From: Kytococcus schroeteri
Lineage (GTDB): Bacteria > Actinomycetota > Actinomycetes > Actinomycetales > Dermatophilaceae
Reading direction: 5' to 3'
NCBI RefSeq assembly: GCF_042433515.1
Contig: NZ_JBHLVH010000001.1
Span: forward strand, 62,001 to 126,000
Length of the DNA: 64,000 nt
Within the stretch, counting starts at the first letter, position 1, and each line of letters begins with the position of its first letter. Position numbers and translations under genes: made by a program. The notes beneath the pieces were generated by a model, which was given only the letters and a program-made list of their open reading frames with translations, was not told the DNA's origin and did no database searches. This document shows, in pieces, positions 23,613 to 31,531 of this stretch.

Positions 23613-24731
23613 TCAGCCGGCCAGCGCCGCGGCCACGTCCTGGCTCTCGATGCCCAGCGCCTCACCCACCGGCGCCGAGTACAGCGTCCCGCCGTGCGTG
23701 GACAGGCCCTTGGCCAGCGCCTCGTCGGCCCGCAGCGCGTCGCGCCACCCGGCATCGGCCAGACGCAGTGTGTACGGCAGGGTCGCGTTGGTGAGCGCCT
23801 GCGTGGAGGTCACCGGCACGGCGCCGGGCATGTTGGCCACGCAGTAGAACACCGAGTCGTGCACCTCGAAGGTGGGGTCGTCGTGCGTGGTGGGGTGGGA
23901 GTCCTCGAAGCAGCCGCCCTGGTCGATGGCGATGTCCACCAGCACCGAGCCGGGCTTCATCTGGGCCACGAGGTCATTGGTCACCAGCTTGGGCGCCGCC
24001 GCACCGGGGATGAGCACCGAGCCGATCACCAGGTCGGCCCGGGTCACGGCCTCCTCGATGGCCAACGCGGAGCTGGCGATGCCGTGCACCCGGTTGCCGT
24101 AGCGCCAGAAGCTCATGCGGAGCTTCTCCAGGTCGATGTCGAGCAGCGTGACGTCGGCGCCCATCCCCATCGCGATGTTGGCCGCGTTCTGCCCCGCGGT
24201 GCCGGCACCCAGCACGGCCACCTTGGCCCCGGCCACGCCGCCGACGCCGCCCATGAGCACGCCGCGTCCGCCGCGGGCCTTGAGCAGGGAGGCCGCGCCC
24301 ACCTGCGGCGCGAGGCAGCCGGCCACCTCGCTCATGGGGTAGAGCAGCGGCAGCGAGCGGTCGGTGCGCTGCACGGTCTCGTACGCGATGGAGGTGGTGC
24401 CCGCCTCGAGCAGCGCCTTCGTGAGCTCCGGCTCGGCGGCCAGGTGCAGGTAGGTGAACAGGGTCAGGCCGTCGCGCAGGCGGTGGTACTCCTCGGCCAC
24501 CGGCTCCTTGACCTTGACCACCATCTCGGCCTCGCCCCACACGTCGTCCGCGGACTCCACGATGCGGGCACCCTGGGCCGCGTACTCCTCGTCGGTGACG
24601 GCGCTGCCCAGGCCGGCACCGGCCTGCACCAGCACCTCGTGCCCGCGCTGCGTCAGCTCGCGCACGCCCACCGGGGTCATCCCCACCCGGAACTCGTTGT
24701 TCTTCACCTCTGTCGGCACGCCGATGCGCAT
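23613..24731 (-). CDS. ald: alanine dehydrogenase
   Basis: Ald interconverts L-alanine and pyruvate plus ammonia with NAD. The 372-residue protein carries the substrate residues Arg15, Lys75 (VKVKEP) and His96 (YLHLAAE) at the canonical positions. It also has the nucleotide-binding loop LGAGTAGQNAA and DIAIDQGGCFEDSHPTTHDDP, which is typical of the family. The ATG has AGGAGG nearby. It is divergent from an alanine/sodium symporter gene across 148 bases containing a CCGTT/AACGG inverted repeat. Together they form an alanine uptake and catabolism pair, probably under an Lrp/AldR-like regulator encoded elsewhere (inference). Confidence 0.97.
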   Translation of the reverse strand: MRIGVPTEVKNNEFRVGMTPVGVRELTQRGHEVLVQAGAGLGSAVTDEEYAAQGARIVESADDVWGEAEMVVKVKEPVAEEYHRLRDGLTLFTYLHLAAEPELTKALLEAGTTSIAYETVQRTDRSLPLLYPMSEVAGCLAPQVGAASLLKARGGRGVLMGGVGGVAGAKVAVLGAGTAGQNAANIAMGMGADVTLLDIDLEKLRMSFWRYGNRVHGIASSALAIEEAVTRADLVIGSVLIPGAAAPKLVTNDLVAQMKPGSVLVDIAIDQGGCFEDSHPTTHDDPTFEVHDSVFYCVANMPGAVPVTSTQALTNATLPYTLRLADAGWRDALRADEALAKGLSTHGGTLYSAPVGEALGIESQDVAAALAG

Positions 24732-24789
24732 GTCGCCTCCTTCGCGGTCACGGGGCCCGGTCGGCTCCCTTTGCCGAATCGTTGCAGAT

Positions 24790-24803
24790 CCGTTGTCGAA
24801 CGG
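24790..24803. promoter_or_regulatory. inverted repeat in the ald/symporter divergent promoter region
   Basis: CCGTTGTCGAACGG has five-base arms around GTCG, lies roughly midway between the two divergent starts, and is in the only relatively AT-rich patch of the gap. It is a plausible operator for coordinated control of alanine use. The regulator is not identified. Confidence 0.4.
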
Positions 24804-24829
24804 TCATCGCACTGGCCCCGGTGGGCGCC

Positions 24830-24835
24830 TAGCGT
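24830..24835 (+). promoter_or_regulatory. candidate -10 element of the alanine symporter gene
   Basis: TAGCGT fits TANNNT and lies 45 bases before the ATG at 24880. The leader has no strong Shine-Dalgarno sequence, only GAAAGG about seven bases before the ATG. Confidence 0.4.
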
Positions 24836-24879
24836 TCGGGGAGACCCAGCCCACCCGGCTGTCCTCCGAAAGGTTCCCC

Positions 24880-26412
24880 ATGTCCGAAACCCTGACGGCG
24901 ATCTACGACATCGTCTGGTCCCAGTGGCTGGTGTGGCTCTGCCTCGCCGCCGGCCTCTACTTCTCCGCGCGCCTGCTCTTCCCGCAGGTGCGCCTCATCG
25001 GCCGCATGGTCCACGAGATCCTGCACGGCGAGGAGTCCGCCTCGGGCGTCTCGTCCTTCCAGGCGCTGGCCATCTCGCTGTCCGGCCGCGTGGGCACCGG
25101 AAACATCGCCGGTGTGGCCACCGCCATCGCCATGGGTGGCCCCGGCGCCGTCTTCTGGATGTGGGTGGTGGCCTTCCTCGGCGCCTCCACCTCGTTCATC
25201 GAGTCCACCCTGGGCCAGATCTACAAGGAGCGCGACGACTCCGGCGAGTACCGCGGTGGCCCGGCCTACTACATCGAGAAGGGCCTGGGGCAGCGCTGGT
25301 ACGGCATCCTCTTCGCCATCGTCTCGGTGCTGGCCATGGGCCTGTTCATGCCGGGCGTGCAGTCCAACGGCATCGCCGAGGCCATGAACAGCGCCTGGGG
25401 CGTCGACCCGCTGTGGGTGGCCATCATCGTGGTCATCGCGCTGGCCTTCATCGTGGTCGGCGGCATCAAGCGCATCGCCACCTTCGCCTCCATGGTCGTG
25501 CCGTTCATGGCCGTGGGCTACATCCTGCTGGCCCTCATCGTGCTGGTGGTCAACTTCTCGGAGGTCCCGCACGTCTTCCAGCTGATCTTCTCCAGCGCCT
25601 TCGGCACGGACTCGGCGCTGGGCGGCATCCTCGGTGCCACCATCGCCTGGGGTGTGAAGCGCGGCATCTACTCCAACGAGGCCGGTCAGGGCACAGGCCC
25701 GCACGCCGCCGCGGCGGCCGAGGTCTCGCACCCGGCCAAGCAGGGTCTGGCTCAGTCCTTCGCGGTCTACATCGACACCCTGTTCGTCTGCTCGGCCACC
25801 GCGTTCATGATCCTGTCCACGGGCATGTACGAGGTCTTCGACGAGAAGAACGACAAGGCCCTGCTCCTGGAGGGCCCGGCCGAGGTGCACGGTGCCGAGG
25901 CCGGCCCCACCTACACGCAGGCCGCGCTGGACACCGTGTTCCACGGCCTGGGCGGCTCGTTCGTGGCCATCGCGCTGCTGTTCTTCGCGTTCACCACGAT
26001 CGTGGCCTACTACTACATGGCCGAGACCAACGTGACCTACCTGTTCCGTCGGTCCAACCCGCTCACGCGTGCGGTGGCCGTGCGTCTGGTGCAGCTGGCC
26101 ATCCTGCTGGCCACCGCCTACGGCGCCGTGCAGTCGGCCGCCGACGCGTGGACCCTGGGTGACATCGGCGTGGGCCTCATGGCGTGGCTCAACATCATCG
26201 CCATCCTCATCCTGCAGGGCCCGGCGGTGAAGGCGCTGAAGGACTACCAGCGCCAGCTCAAGGAGGGCCGCGACCCGCAGTTCGACCCGCGGGAGATCGG
26301 CATCACGAACGCCGACTTCTGGGTGGACCGCGTCGAGGGTCGCGTCCGCGACGGCCAGGGCGAGGCGGTCGTGACCGGCACCGACGGTGCCCACTCCGCC
26401 GGCCTGCGCTGA
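24880..26412 (+). CDS. alanine/glycine:cation symporter (AGCS family)
   Basis: A 510-residue membrane protein with about 10-11 hydrophobic helices. The AGCS hallmarks are strong: LSGRVGTGNIAGVATAIA with the helix-2/3 substrate and sodium region, GGPAYYIEKGLG, WGVKRGIYSNEAGQGTGPHA (the family signature), and FFAFTTIVAYYYMAETN. Such transporters import L- or D-alanine or glycine with sodium. Its divergent pairing with alanine dehydrogenase strongly supports alanine. The ATG at 24880 precedes MSETLTAIYDIV, the natural start of the first helix. The C-terminal 45 residues are polar and charged. Confidence 0.95.
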   Translation: MSETLTAIYDIVWSQWLVWLCLAAGLYFSARLLFPQVRLIGRMVHEILHGEESASGVSSFQALAISLSGRVGTGNIAGVATAIAMGGPGAVFWMWVVAFLGASTSFIESTLGQIYKERDDSGEYRGGPAYYIEKGLGQRWYGILFAIVSVLAMGLFMPGVQSNGIAEAMNSAWGVDPLWVAIIVVIALAFIVVGGIKRIATFASMVVPFMAVGYILLALIVLVVNFSEVPHVFQLIFSSAFGTDSALGGILGATIAWGVKRGIYSNEAGQGTGPHAAAAAEVSHPAKQGLAQSFAVYIDTLFVCSATAFMILSTGMYEVFDEKNDKALLLEGPAEVHGAEAGPTYTQAALDTVFHGLGGSFVAIALLFFAFTTIVAYYYMAETNVTYLFRRSNPLTRAVAVRLVQLAILLATAYGAVQSAADAWTLGDIGVGLMAWLNIIAILILQGPAVKALKDYQRQLKEGRDPQFDPREIGITNADFWVDRVEGRVRDGQGEAVVTGTDGAHSAGLR

Positions 26413-26427
26413 GCCGTCCGGCACCAC

Positions 26428-26465
26428 CGACGACGCCCGGTCCCCCAGGGGGCCGGGCGTCGTCG
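26428..26465. terminator. bidirectional terminator hairpin
   Basis: The 13-base arms CGACGACGCCCGG and CCGGGCGTCGTCG pair perfectly around a short C/G-rich loop, 16 bases after the symporter stop and before the end of the convergent MFS gene. No U-tract is visible, as is common in high-GC actinobacteria. Confidence 0.7.
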
Positions 26466-26513
26466 CGTCGAGGGGGCTGGTCGGGGTGGGCCGGCCGGTC
26501 GATGGGGACGGGC

Positions 26514-27797
26514 TCAGTCGGCGCGCGCCGCGGCCACGTCCGGGCGGCGGCGCAGGAAGAGCAGGCCGGCCACGGTGGCGGCCAGGTAGAACGCGCCGGA
26601 GATGCCGAGCACGGCGGTGTAGCCCAGGGAGTCGGCCAGGGCGAGCAGGGCGCCGCCGCCCACGAAGTACACGACCATCGCCAGCGAGGCCAGCAGCGTG
26701 ACGTCGCCGCCGGCGCTGTCGGGGCGCGCGAGGTCCATGCTCACCGTGTAGACCAGCGCGTTGGCCACGGCGTTGAGCACCACGAACCCGGTGAGCGCGG
26801 CCACGGTCCCACCCAGCGGGGCGTGCCCGGCGGCCAGCGGCAGCAGCGGCAGCAGAGAGAGCGCCCCGCCGAGCCCGGTGAGCAGCAGCACCGAGCGGCG
26901 GCCCCAGCGGTCCAGCAGGTGGCCGGCGGCCAGGCCGGCCAGCATCGCCGGGGCGGCCACCACCACCGAGAGCACCACGCCCACGCGGCTCAGCGACCAC
27001 CCGGTATCGACCAGGGCGGGCTGCAGCAGGAAGTACGCCCCGCCGATGCCGATGTGCAGCAGCGGCACGACCACGAGCCCCCAGAGCACGGCACCGGGCT
27101 GGCGGAACACGCCGAGGGCCTGCGAGGCCAGGGGGAGCGGCTGCGGGGGAGCGGTGTGGTGGCCGGAGGTCTCGTCGAGCCGAGGGAGCCACAGGTAGGG
27201 CAGAGCCGCGGCCGCGGCGAGCAGCAGCACCGCCGGCGTCCACCCGAGCTGGTCGTAGACCACCACCACGAGCCCACCGCCCACCAGGGTGCCCAGCCAC
27301 TGCGCGCCCACGACCACGCCGTTCACGCGCCCGCGTCCCTGCGAGGCGAAGAGCCGCGCGGCCAGGGCGTCCACGGCCACGTCCTGGGTGGCCGAGACCA
27401 GCAGGTAGAGGCCCACGACCACGCCCAGGCCGCCCAGGCCGGTGCCGAGGTCGCCGAAGGGCAGCATGGCCAGGATGCCCAGCACCACCAGCGGCTGGGT
27501 CCACATCACCCAGCGGCGGTAGTGGCCGCCGCGGCCGGGCGGTGCCCAGCGGTCCACGGCCGGCGCCCAGAGGAACTTGAGGGCCCAGACCATGCCCAGC
27601 TGGGTGATGAGGGCCAGGTCGGTGAGGGTGAGCCCCTGCTGGCGGGCGATGCCGAGCAGTCCCGTGGAGAGGAAGCCCACCCCCAGGTACTGGGTGACGT
27701 ACAGGGACGCCACGGCCGGCAGGTGGTGGGGAGCGCCCACCGTGCGGGCGCGTGCCTCGGCGTGGACGGGGATCTCGTGCAGGGCGGTCTGGCTCAC
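26514..27797 (-). CDS. MFS transporter, RhtX/FptX-like (possible siderophore importer)
   Basis: A 427-residue major-facilitator protein with 12 predicted helices. The N-terminal helix 1-2 region (SLYVTQYLGVGFLSTGLLGI) and LKFLWAPAVDRW resemble AmpG/RhtX/FptX-type importers, which carry muropeptides or siderophores inward, more than drug exporters. The GTG at 27797 has no ribosome binding site. TACCCT ends seven bases upstream, which fits a leaderless message. A 19-base sequence matching 13 of 19 positions of the DtxR/IdeR iron box overlaps that -10, supporting iron control and a siderophore cargo (inference). Confidence 0.75.
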   Translation of the reverse strand: MSQTALHEIPVHAEARARTVGAPHHLPAVASLYVTQYLGVGFLSTGLLGIARQQGLTLTDLALITQLGMVWALKFLWAPAVDRWAPPGRGGHYRRWVMWTQPLVVLGILAMLPFGDLGTGLGGLGVVVGLYLLVSATQDVAVDALAARLFASQGRGRVNGVVVGAQWLGTLVGGGLVVVVYDQLGWTPAVLLLAAAAALPYLWLPRLDETSGHHTAPPQPLPLASQALGVFRQPGAVLWGLVVVPLLHIGIGGAYFLLQPALVDTGWSLSRVGVVLSVVVAAPAMLAGLAAGHLLDRWGRRSVLLLTGLGGALSLLPLLPLAAGHAPLGGTVAALTGFVVLNAVANALVYTVSMDLARPDSAGGDVTLLASLAMVVYFVGGGALLALADSLGYTAVLGISGAFYLAATVAGLLFLRRRPDVAAARAD

Positions 27798-27802
27798 AGG
27801 GT

Positions 27803-27821
27803 GAAGGGTAGGCGAACCTCA
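27803..27821. promoter_or_regulatory. candidate DtxR/IdeR iron box overlapping a leaderless promoter
   Basis: Read on the plus strand, GAAGGGTAGGCGAACCTCA matches the classical 19-bp consensus TTAGGTTAGCCTAACCTAA at 13 positions, including the AGG and ACCT cores. It overlaps the minus-strand -10 hexamer TACCCT of the MFS gene, the position where an iron-loaded repressor would block transcription. Confidence 0.45.
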
Positions 27822-27935
27822 CTCGCGGTGTACGCGCCCCGGGGTCCTCCCCGCCCGGGGCGGGTGGTGTGCGGTGGCGCACAATGAGGGGGCCGCGGAA
27901 GCCGATCCGTGGCCACGTGACGAAGGGATCCTGCC

Positions 27936-28571
27936 GTGAGCGAACGCCTCGACGCCGAGGTCGACGACGCCGGCGTCGTCGTGACCACCCCCCGCTGGGC
28001 CACCGACCGCGCACTTGGCTGGCTGCTGACCACCACCGGCCTCGTCGGCTGGGTGGGTGCGGCCGTCCTCGTGCTGGAGCGGGTGCACCTCTACGAGAAC
28101 CCGCTGGCCTCCACCTCGTGCGACATCAACCCCCTGGTCAGCTGCGGCAGCGTCATGGCCACCCCGCAGGCCGCGCTGTTCGGCTTCCCCAACCCGTTGC
28201 TGGGCATCGTGGGCTACGCGTTGGTCGTGGCCATCGGCACGGGCCTGCTCGCCGGCGCCCGCTACGCCCGCTGGTACTGGGTGGCCACCTGGGTGGGGGT
28301 GGCCCTGGCTGGGGTCTTCCTCGTGTGGCTGTGGTCGCAGGCGCTGTTCGACATCGAGAAGCTCTGCATCTACTGCATGGTCTGCTGGGCGGCCACCATC
28401 CCGATGTTCTGGGGCCTCACCGGCGCCCTGGTCTCCCGCGGTCTCCTGCCGGGGTCCGAGGGGGTGCGCCACTTCTTCCGCGAGTGGACCTGGGTGGTCG
28501 TGGTGGTCAACTACGTGGCCGTGATCGCCTCCGTGCTGGCCGTCTTCCTGCCCAAGTTCATGGACCTCTGA
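27936..28571 (+). CDS. vitamin K epoxide reductase (VKOR) family protein
   Basis: A 211-residue membrane protein with four to five helices. Bacterial VKOR proteins reoxidise extracytoplasmic thiol oxidoreductases by passing electrons to quinone. The loop cysteines are seen in STSCDINPLVSCGSV (the first pair, with eight residues between them). The active-site CxxC is KLCIYCMVCWAA, where Cys-Ile-Tyr-Cys is the redox pair near the quinone. A conserved Ser/Gly-rich segment sits in FGFPNPLLGIVGYA. The GTG start is preceded by AAGGGA. No fused DsbA-like domain is present, so its partner is elsewhere in the genome. Confidence 0.93.
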   Translation: MSERLDAEVDDAGVVVTTPRWATDRALGWLLTTTGLVGWVGAAVLVLERVHLYENPLASTSCDINPLVSCGSVMATPQAALFGFPNPLLGIVGYALVVAIGTGLLAGARYARWYWVATWVGVALAGVFLVWLWSQALFDIEKLCIYCMVCWAATIPMFWGLTGALVSRGLLPGSEGVRHFFREWTWVVVVVNYVAVIASVLAVFLPKFMDL

Positions 28572-28621
28572 GCACCCGCCGGCCCACGCACGAGGGGGGG
28601 CGCAGGGCCCCGGAGACGGCG

Positions 28622-29086
28622 TCAGAGGCGGGTCTCGACGGCGCGCTTCAGGCGCCCCAGGCCCTTCTCGAAGTCCCTGCCGATCATCGCGTCGAAGTCG
28701 GCCACCTTGTTGACCAGGGCCATGACGCGGCCGCGGGTGCCCGTCATCGTCCACGTCACCAGCGTGCCCACTGCGGTGGGGGCCAGGGTGAACGCCACCT
28801 GGTTGTCGGCGCGGAAGGGCTTCTCGAAGCGCAGGTCCAGGCTGACGCGCCCCACCTCGGAGTGGGTGATCTCCATCTCGCCCTTGCCGGCCTTGCGGTT
28901 GCCCTCCCACGCGTAGGTGGCGCCCACGCCGTTGGCCGGGTCGGAGTAGCAGCGGCGCAGGTCGGGGTCCACCTCCTCCCAGGGCGACCACTGCTGCCAC
29001 AGGTGCAGGTCGTTGAGGTACGGGAACACCTCCTCGGGGGAGGCGGAGATCTCGACGGAACGGGTCACCTGGAAGGTCTGGGCCAT
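28622..29086 (-). CDS. SRPBCC-fold polyketide cyclase-like protein
   Basis: A 154-residue START-like protein. It shows the standard opening of bacterial members: QVTRSVEISASPEEVFPYLN then DLHLWQQWSPWEEVDPD, with a long C-terminal helix DAMIGRDFEKGLGRLKRAVE. Proteins like this bind small hydrophobic ligands, and the role is not known. The ATG at 29086 is preceded at six bases by CATGAT (A at 2, T at 6), suggesting a leaderless message. The promoter faces away from that of nadE, only 39 bases separating the two start codons. Confidence 0.85.
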   Translation of the reverse strand: MAQTFQVTRSVEISASPEEVFPYLNDLHLWQQWSPWEEVDPDLRRCYSDPANGVGATYAWEGNRKAGKGEMEITHSEVGRVSLDLRFEKPFRADNQVAFTLAPTAVGTLVTWTMTGTRGRVMALVNKVADFDAMIGRDFEKGLGRLKRAVETRL

Positions 29087-29092
29087 GTGGCC

Positions 29093-29119
29093 ATCATGGC
29101 GCACCTGCGGCCGTAGGGT
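29093..29119. promoter_or_regulatory. back-to-back leaderless promoters (SRPBCC gene and nadE)
   Basis: On the minus strand, CATGAT (29098-29093) ends six bases before the SRPBCC ATG. On the plus strand, TAGGGT (29114-29119) ends six bases before the nadE ATG. The 39-bp gap therefore seems to hold both -10 elements and no room for 5' leaders. Confidence 0.5.
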
Positions 29120-29125
29120 GGCCTC

Positions 29126-29968
29126 ATGCGCGATCTCCAGCGAGTGATCATCGACGAGATGGGCGTCAAGCCCTCCATCGACCCGGCGCGCGAGGTGGAG
29201 CGCCGCGTCGAGTTCCTGCGCGACTACCTGCAGGCCACGGGCACGAAGGGCTTCGTGCTCGGCATCTCCGGCGGGGTGGACTCCACGCTGGCCGGTCGGT
29301 TGGCACAGCTCGCAGCCGAGCGCCACCGGGAGCAGGGCGGCGAGGCCGTGTTCGTGGCCGTGCGCCTGCCGCACCACGTGCAGGCCGACGAGGCCGACGC
29401 CGCTGAGGCGATGCGCTTCGTGGCCGCCGACGAGGAGGTCACCTTCGACATCGGGGCGGCCACCGACGCCTTCGAGGCCGAGTACGCCCGCGCGCTGGGC
29501 AGCCAGGTCAGCGACTTCTCCAAGGGCAACGTCAAGGCCCGCCTGCGCATGGTGGCGCAGTACGCCATCGCGGGGGAGCGGCGGATGCTGGTGATCGGCA
29601 CCGACCACGGCGCGGAGTCCGTCACCGGGTTCTTCACGAAGTTCGGCGACGGCGGGGCCGACGTGCTGCCGCTGTACGGGCTCGACAAGGGGCAGAACCG
29701 CGAGATCGCCCGCCACCTGGGCGCGCCGGAGCAGCTGTGGGCCAAGGAGCCGACGGCCGACCTGCTCGACGACCAGCCGCTGCGCTCCGACGAGGACGAG
29801 CTGGGCCTGACCTACGCGCACATCGACGCCTACCTGCAGGGCGAGGAGGTGCCCGCCGAGGTGGCCGAGCGCATCGAGCAGAAGTGGCGCACCTCGCGGC
29901 ACAAGCGCACCACCCCCGTCACCCCCTTCCACACCTGGTGGCGGACCGACCACGGGACGGAGGACTGA
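29126..29968 (+). CDS. nadE: ammonia-dependent NAD+ synthetase
   Basis: NadE amidates nicotinic acid adenine dinucleotide to NAD with ATP. The 280-residue length fits the single-domain, ammonia-using type with no glutaminase domain. The PP-loop SGGVDST is at residues 48-54. The later family motifs SKGNVKARLRMVAQYA, GTDHGAESVTGFFTKFGDGGAD and KEPTADLLDDQP with DELG are all present. The start is leaderless (TAGGGT six bases upstream). It is followed two bases later by an SDR gene, with which it probably shares a transcript. Confidence 0.97.
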   Translation: MRDLQRVIIDEMGVKPSIDPAREVERRVEFLRDYLQATGTKGFVLGISGGVDSTLAGRLAQLAAERHREQGGEAVFVAVRLPHHVQADEADAAEAMRFVAADEEVTFDIGAATDAFEAEYARALGSQVSDFSKGNVKARLRMVAQYAIAGERRMLVIGTDHGAESVTGFFTKFGDGGADVLPLYGLDKGQNREIARHLGAPEQLWAKEPTADLLDDQPLRSDEDELGLTYAHIDAYLQGEEVPAEVAERIEQKWRTSRHKRTTPVTPFHTWWRTDHGTED

Positions 29969-29969
29969 G

Positions 29970-30797
29970 ATGCAGCTCGAGGGAAAGGTGTTCGCCGTCA
30001 CCGGCGGCGGTGACGGCATCGGCCGCGAGGTGGTGCTGGGGCTGCTGCGCGCCGGTGCCCGCGTGGCCGCGGTCGACCGCTCCGCCGAGGGGCTGGCCGC
30101 CACGCGCGCCGAGGCGGTGAACGAGGGGGCCGGGGAGTTCCTGAGCACCCACGCCGTGGACGTCACCGACCGGGCTGCCGTGGAGGCGCTGCCCGAGGCC
30201 GTGGTGGCCGAGCACGGCGCGGTGGACGGCCTGCTCAACGTGGCCGGCGTCATCCAGCCGTTCGTCACCGTCGGGGAGCTGGCCGTCGAGGACGTGCGGC
30301 GCGTGGTGGACGTGAACTTCTGGGGCGTGGTCAACACCTGCCAGGCCTTCCTGCCGCACCTGCAGGCCCGCCCCGAGGCGGCGGTGCTCAACGTCTCGAG
30401 CATGGGGGCGCTCACCCCGGTGCCGGGGCAGGCCGCGTACGGCGCGAGCAAGGCGGCGGTGAAGTTGTTCACCGAGGCGCTGTACTGCGAGCTCAAGGAC
30501 GGGCCGGTGGCGGTGACCGTCGCCTTCCCCGGGGCGGTGGAGACCGGCATCGCGGACAACTCCGGGGTGTCCGTGGGGGCGGCGGCGGACGACCCCGCGG
30601 CGGCCGAGGCGTCGTCCTTCCCCCGCACCAGCGCACCCGACGCGGCCGAGGTGATCCTGCGCGCCCTGGAGGAGGGGGCCTTCCGCGTGGTCATCGGGAA
30701 GGACGCGAGGTTCGTGGACCGTGCGAGCCGCATCGCCCCGCGGTGGGCGGCCGACCTCATCACCCGCAGGATGCAGAGCCTGCTGGAGCGCCGATGA
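29970..30797 (+). CDS. short-chain dehydrogenase/reductase
   Basis: A 275-residue classical SDR. The cofactor loop TGGGDGIG is at residues 11-18, NVAG at 90-93, catalytic Ser near 143-144 in NVSSMG, and Tyr157 with Lys161 in YGASKAA. An acidic or small residue after the second strand (VDRS) suggests NAD preference. The substrate is not predictable. The C-terminal helix with basic residues (RFVDRASRIAPRWAADLITR) resembles SDRs that act on membrane-associated lipids. It begins two bases after nadE and overlaps the TPR gene by four bases. Confidence 0.93.
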   Translation: MQLEGKVFAVTGGGDGIGREVVLGLLRAGARVAAVDRSAEGLAATRAEAVNEGAGEFLSTHAVDVTDRAAVEALPEAVVAEHGAVDGLLNVAGVIQPFVTVGELAVEDVRRVVDVNFWGVVNTCQAFLPHLQARPEAAVLNVSSMGALTPVPGQAAYGASKAAVKLFTEALYCELKDGPVAVTVAFPGAVETGIADNSGVSVGAAADDPAAAEASSFPRTSAPDAAEVILRALEEGAFRVVIGKDARFVDRASRIAPRWAADLITRRMQSLLERR

Positions 30798-31126
30798 CCG
30801 AGCTGGACGACTACGAGCGCTTCCGCCGGGCGCAGTTCCTCTTCGAGCAGAAGCTCTACCGCGAGGCCGCCGTGGAGGCAGAGACCCTGCTGGGAACGGC
30901 CGACGCGGTGCACGGCCTGGCCGAGGTGCGGCTGCTGCTGGCGCGCGCGTACTTCCACTCCGCGCAGCTCACGCGGGCGGAGAACATGGCCCGGGAGATG
31001 CTGGCCGAGCGGCCCGAGGACTCCTATGCCGCGGTGCTGCTGGCCCGTTCGCTGGAGCGGCAGGGGCGCGACGCCGAGGCGGCGCCCTACCTGGAGCGGG
31101 CGCGGGTCCTCGGGCAGGACCTCTGA
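30794..31126 (+). CDS. small tetratricopeptide-repeat protein
   Basis: A 110-residue all-helical protein containing about two to three TPR units (YRRAAVEAETLL-like helices, then LLLARAYFHSAQLTRAENMA and AAVLLARSLERQGRDAEAAP). TPR proteins are protein-protein interaction scaffolds. The partner is unknown. The ATG overlaps the stop of the SDR gene (ATGA), so it belongs to the nadE-SDR transcript. Similar tiny TPR proteins occur in many actinobacteria at comparable places, but no function is established. Confidence 0.85.
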   Translation: MTELDDYERFRRAQFLFEQKLYREAAVEAETLLGTADAVHGLAEVRLLLARAYFHSAQLTRAENMAREMLAERPEDSYAAVLLARSLERQGRDAEAAPYLERARVLGQDL

Positions 31127-31244
31127 GGCGGCTCCATCCCCCTCGCAGAAGTGGGTGGCGCGTCACGCTCCGGGGGCCTGTCGCCGCACGGTGCGGGTCC
31201 TGGCGTGAACGCCGTTGACATCCAGTCTCCCTCAGGCGGGCCCC

Positions 31245-31433
31245 GTGGCCACCGAGCTCAACCCGTACATCACCTTCGACGGCAACGCCGAGGAGGCCAT
31301 GCGCTTCCACGGTGAGGCCTTCGGCGCCGAGCCGCAGATCATGACCTTCAAGGACGCCGGCATGGACCTGCCCGGCGAGTACGTGCAGGGCAACAACCTG
31401 CAGGTCTCCCTCTCCGGCGACGACGCCGCCTGA
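31245..31433 (+). pseudogene. truncated VOC/PhnB-like gene
   Basis: The 62-residue product reads as the first half of a PhnB-type vicinal-oxygen-chelate protein: ELNPYITFDGNAEEAMRFH, then FGAEPQIMTF, ending NNLQVSLSGDDAA at a stop. Full family members run about 130-140 residues and continue with a second beta-alpha-beta unit after this point. Nothing downstream restores it. The cut is just after the first metal-site strand, so the protein would be non-functional alone. A perfect TTGACA lies at 31215-31220 upstream, without a good -10. Confidence 0.7.
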
Positions 31434-31495
31434 GCGACCCGACCCCAGCGGTCGCGCCCGACGGTGTGACCCACCCCGCCCCACCGCGGCGGAAT

Positions 31496-31530
31496 GGCAC
31501 GCCCGGACCCTCGGTTGGTCCGGGCGTGCC
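31496..31530. terminator. strong hairpin overlapping the following gene start
   Basis: Arms GGCACGCCCGGACC (31496-31509) and GGTCCGGGCGTGCC (31517-31530) pair perfectly over 14 bases with a seven-base loop. It can end transcription from the truncated VOC gene, but the right arm reaches the start-codon region of the next MFS gene. Confidence 0.7.
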
Positions 31531-31531
31531 C

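Noticed and set aside
20534..23794. A 1086-codon plus-strand frame across the ABC-F and EEP genes
   Set aside because: It is a shadow of two real minus-strand genes and crosses both 78-bp repeats; composition is Arg/His/Gly-rich without any domain.
24790..24803. LexA (SOS) box in the ald promoter region
   Set aside because: The inverted repeat CCGTT-GTCG-AACGG lacks the TCGAAC-N4-GTTCGA arms of the actinobacterial SOS box.
31466..31531. Upstream GTG at 31466 as the start of the AraJ-like MFS gene
   Set aside because: It would place 22 low-complexity Pro/Gly residues encoded by a terminator hairpin at the N-terminus; helix 1 starts well after 31532.
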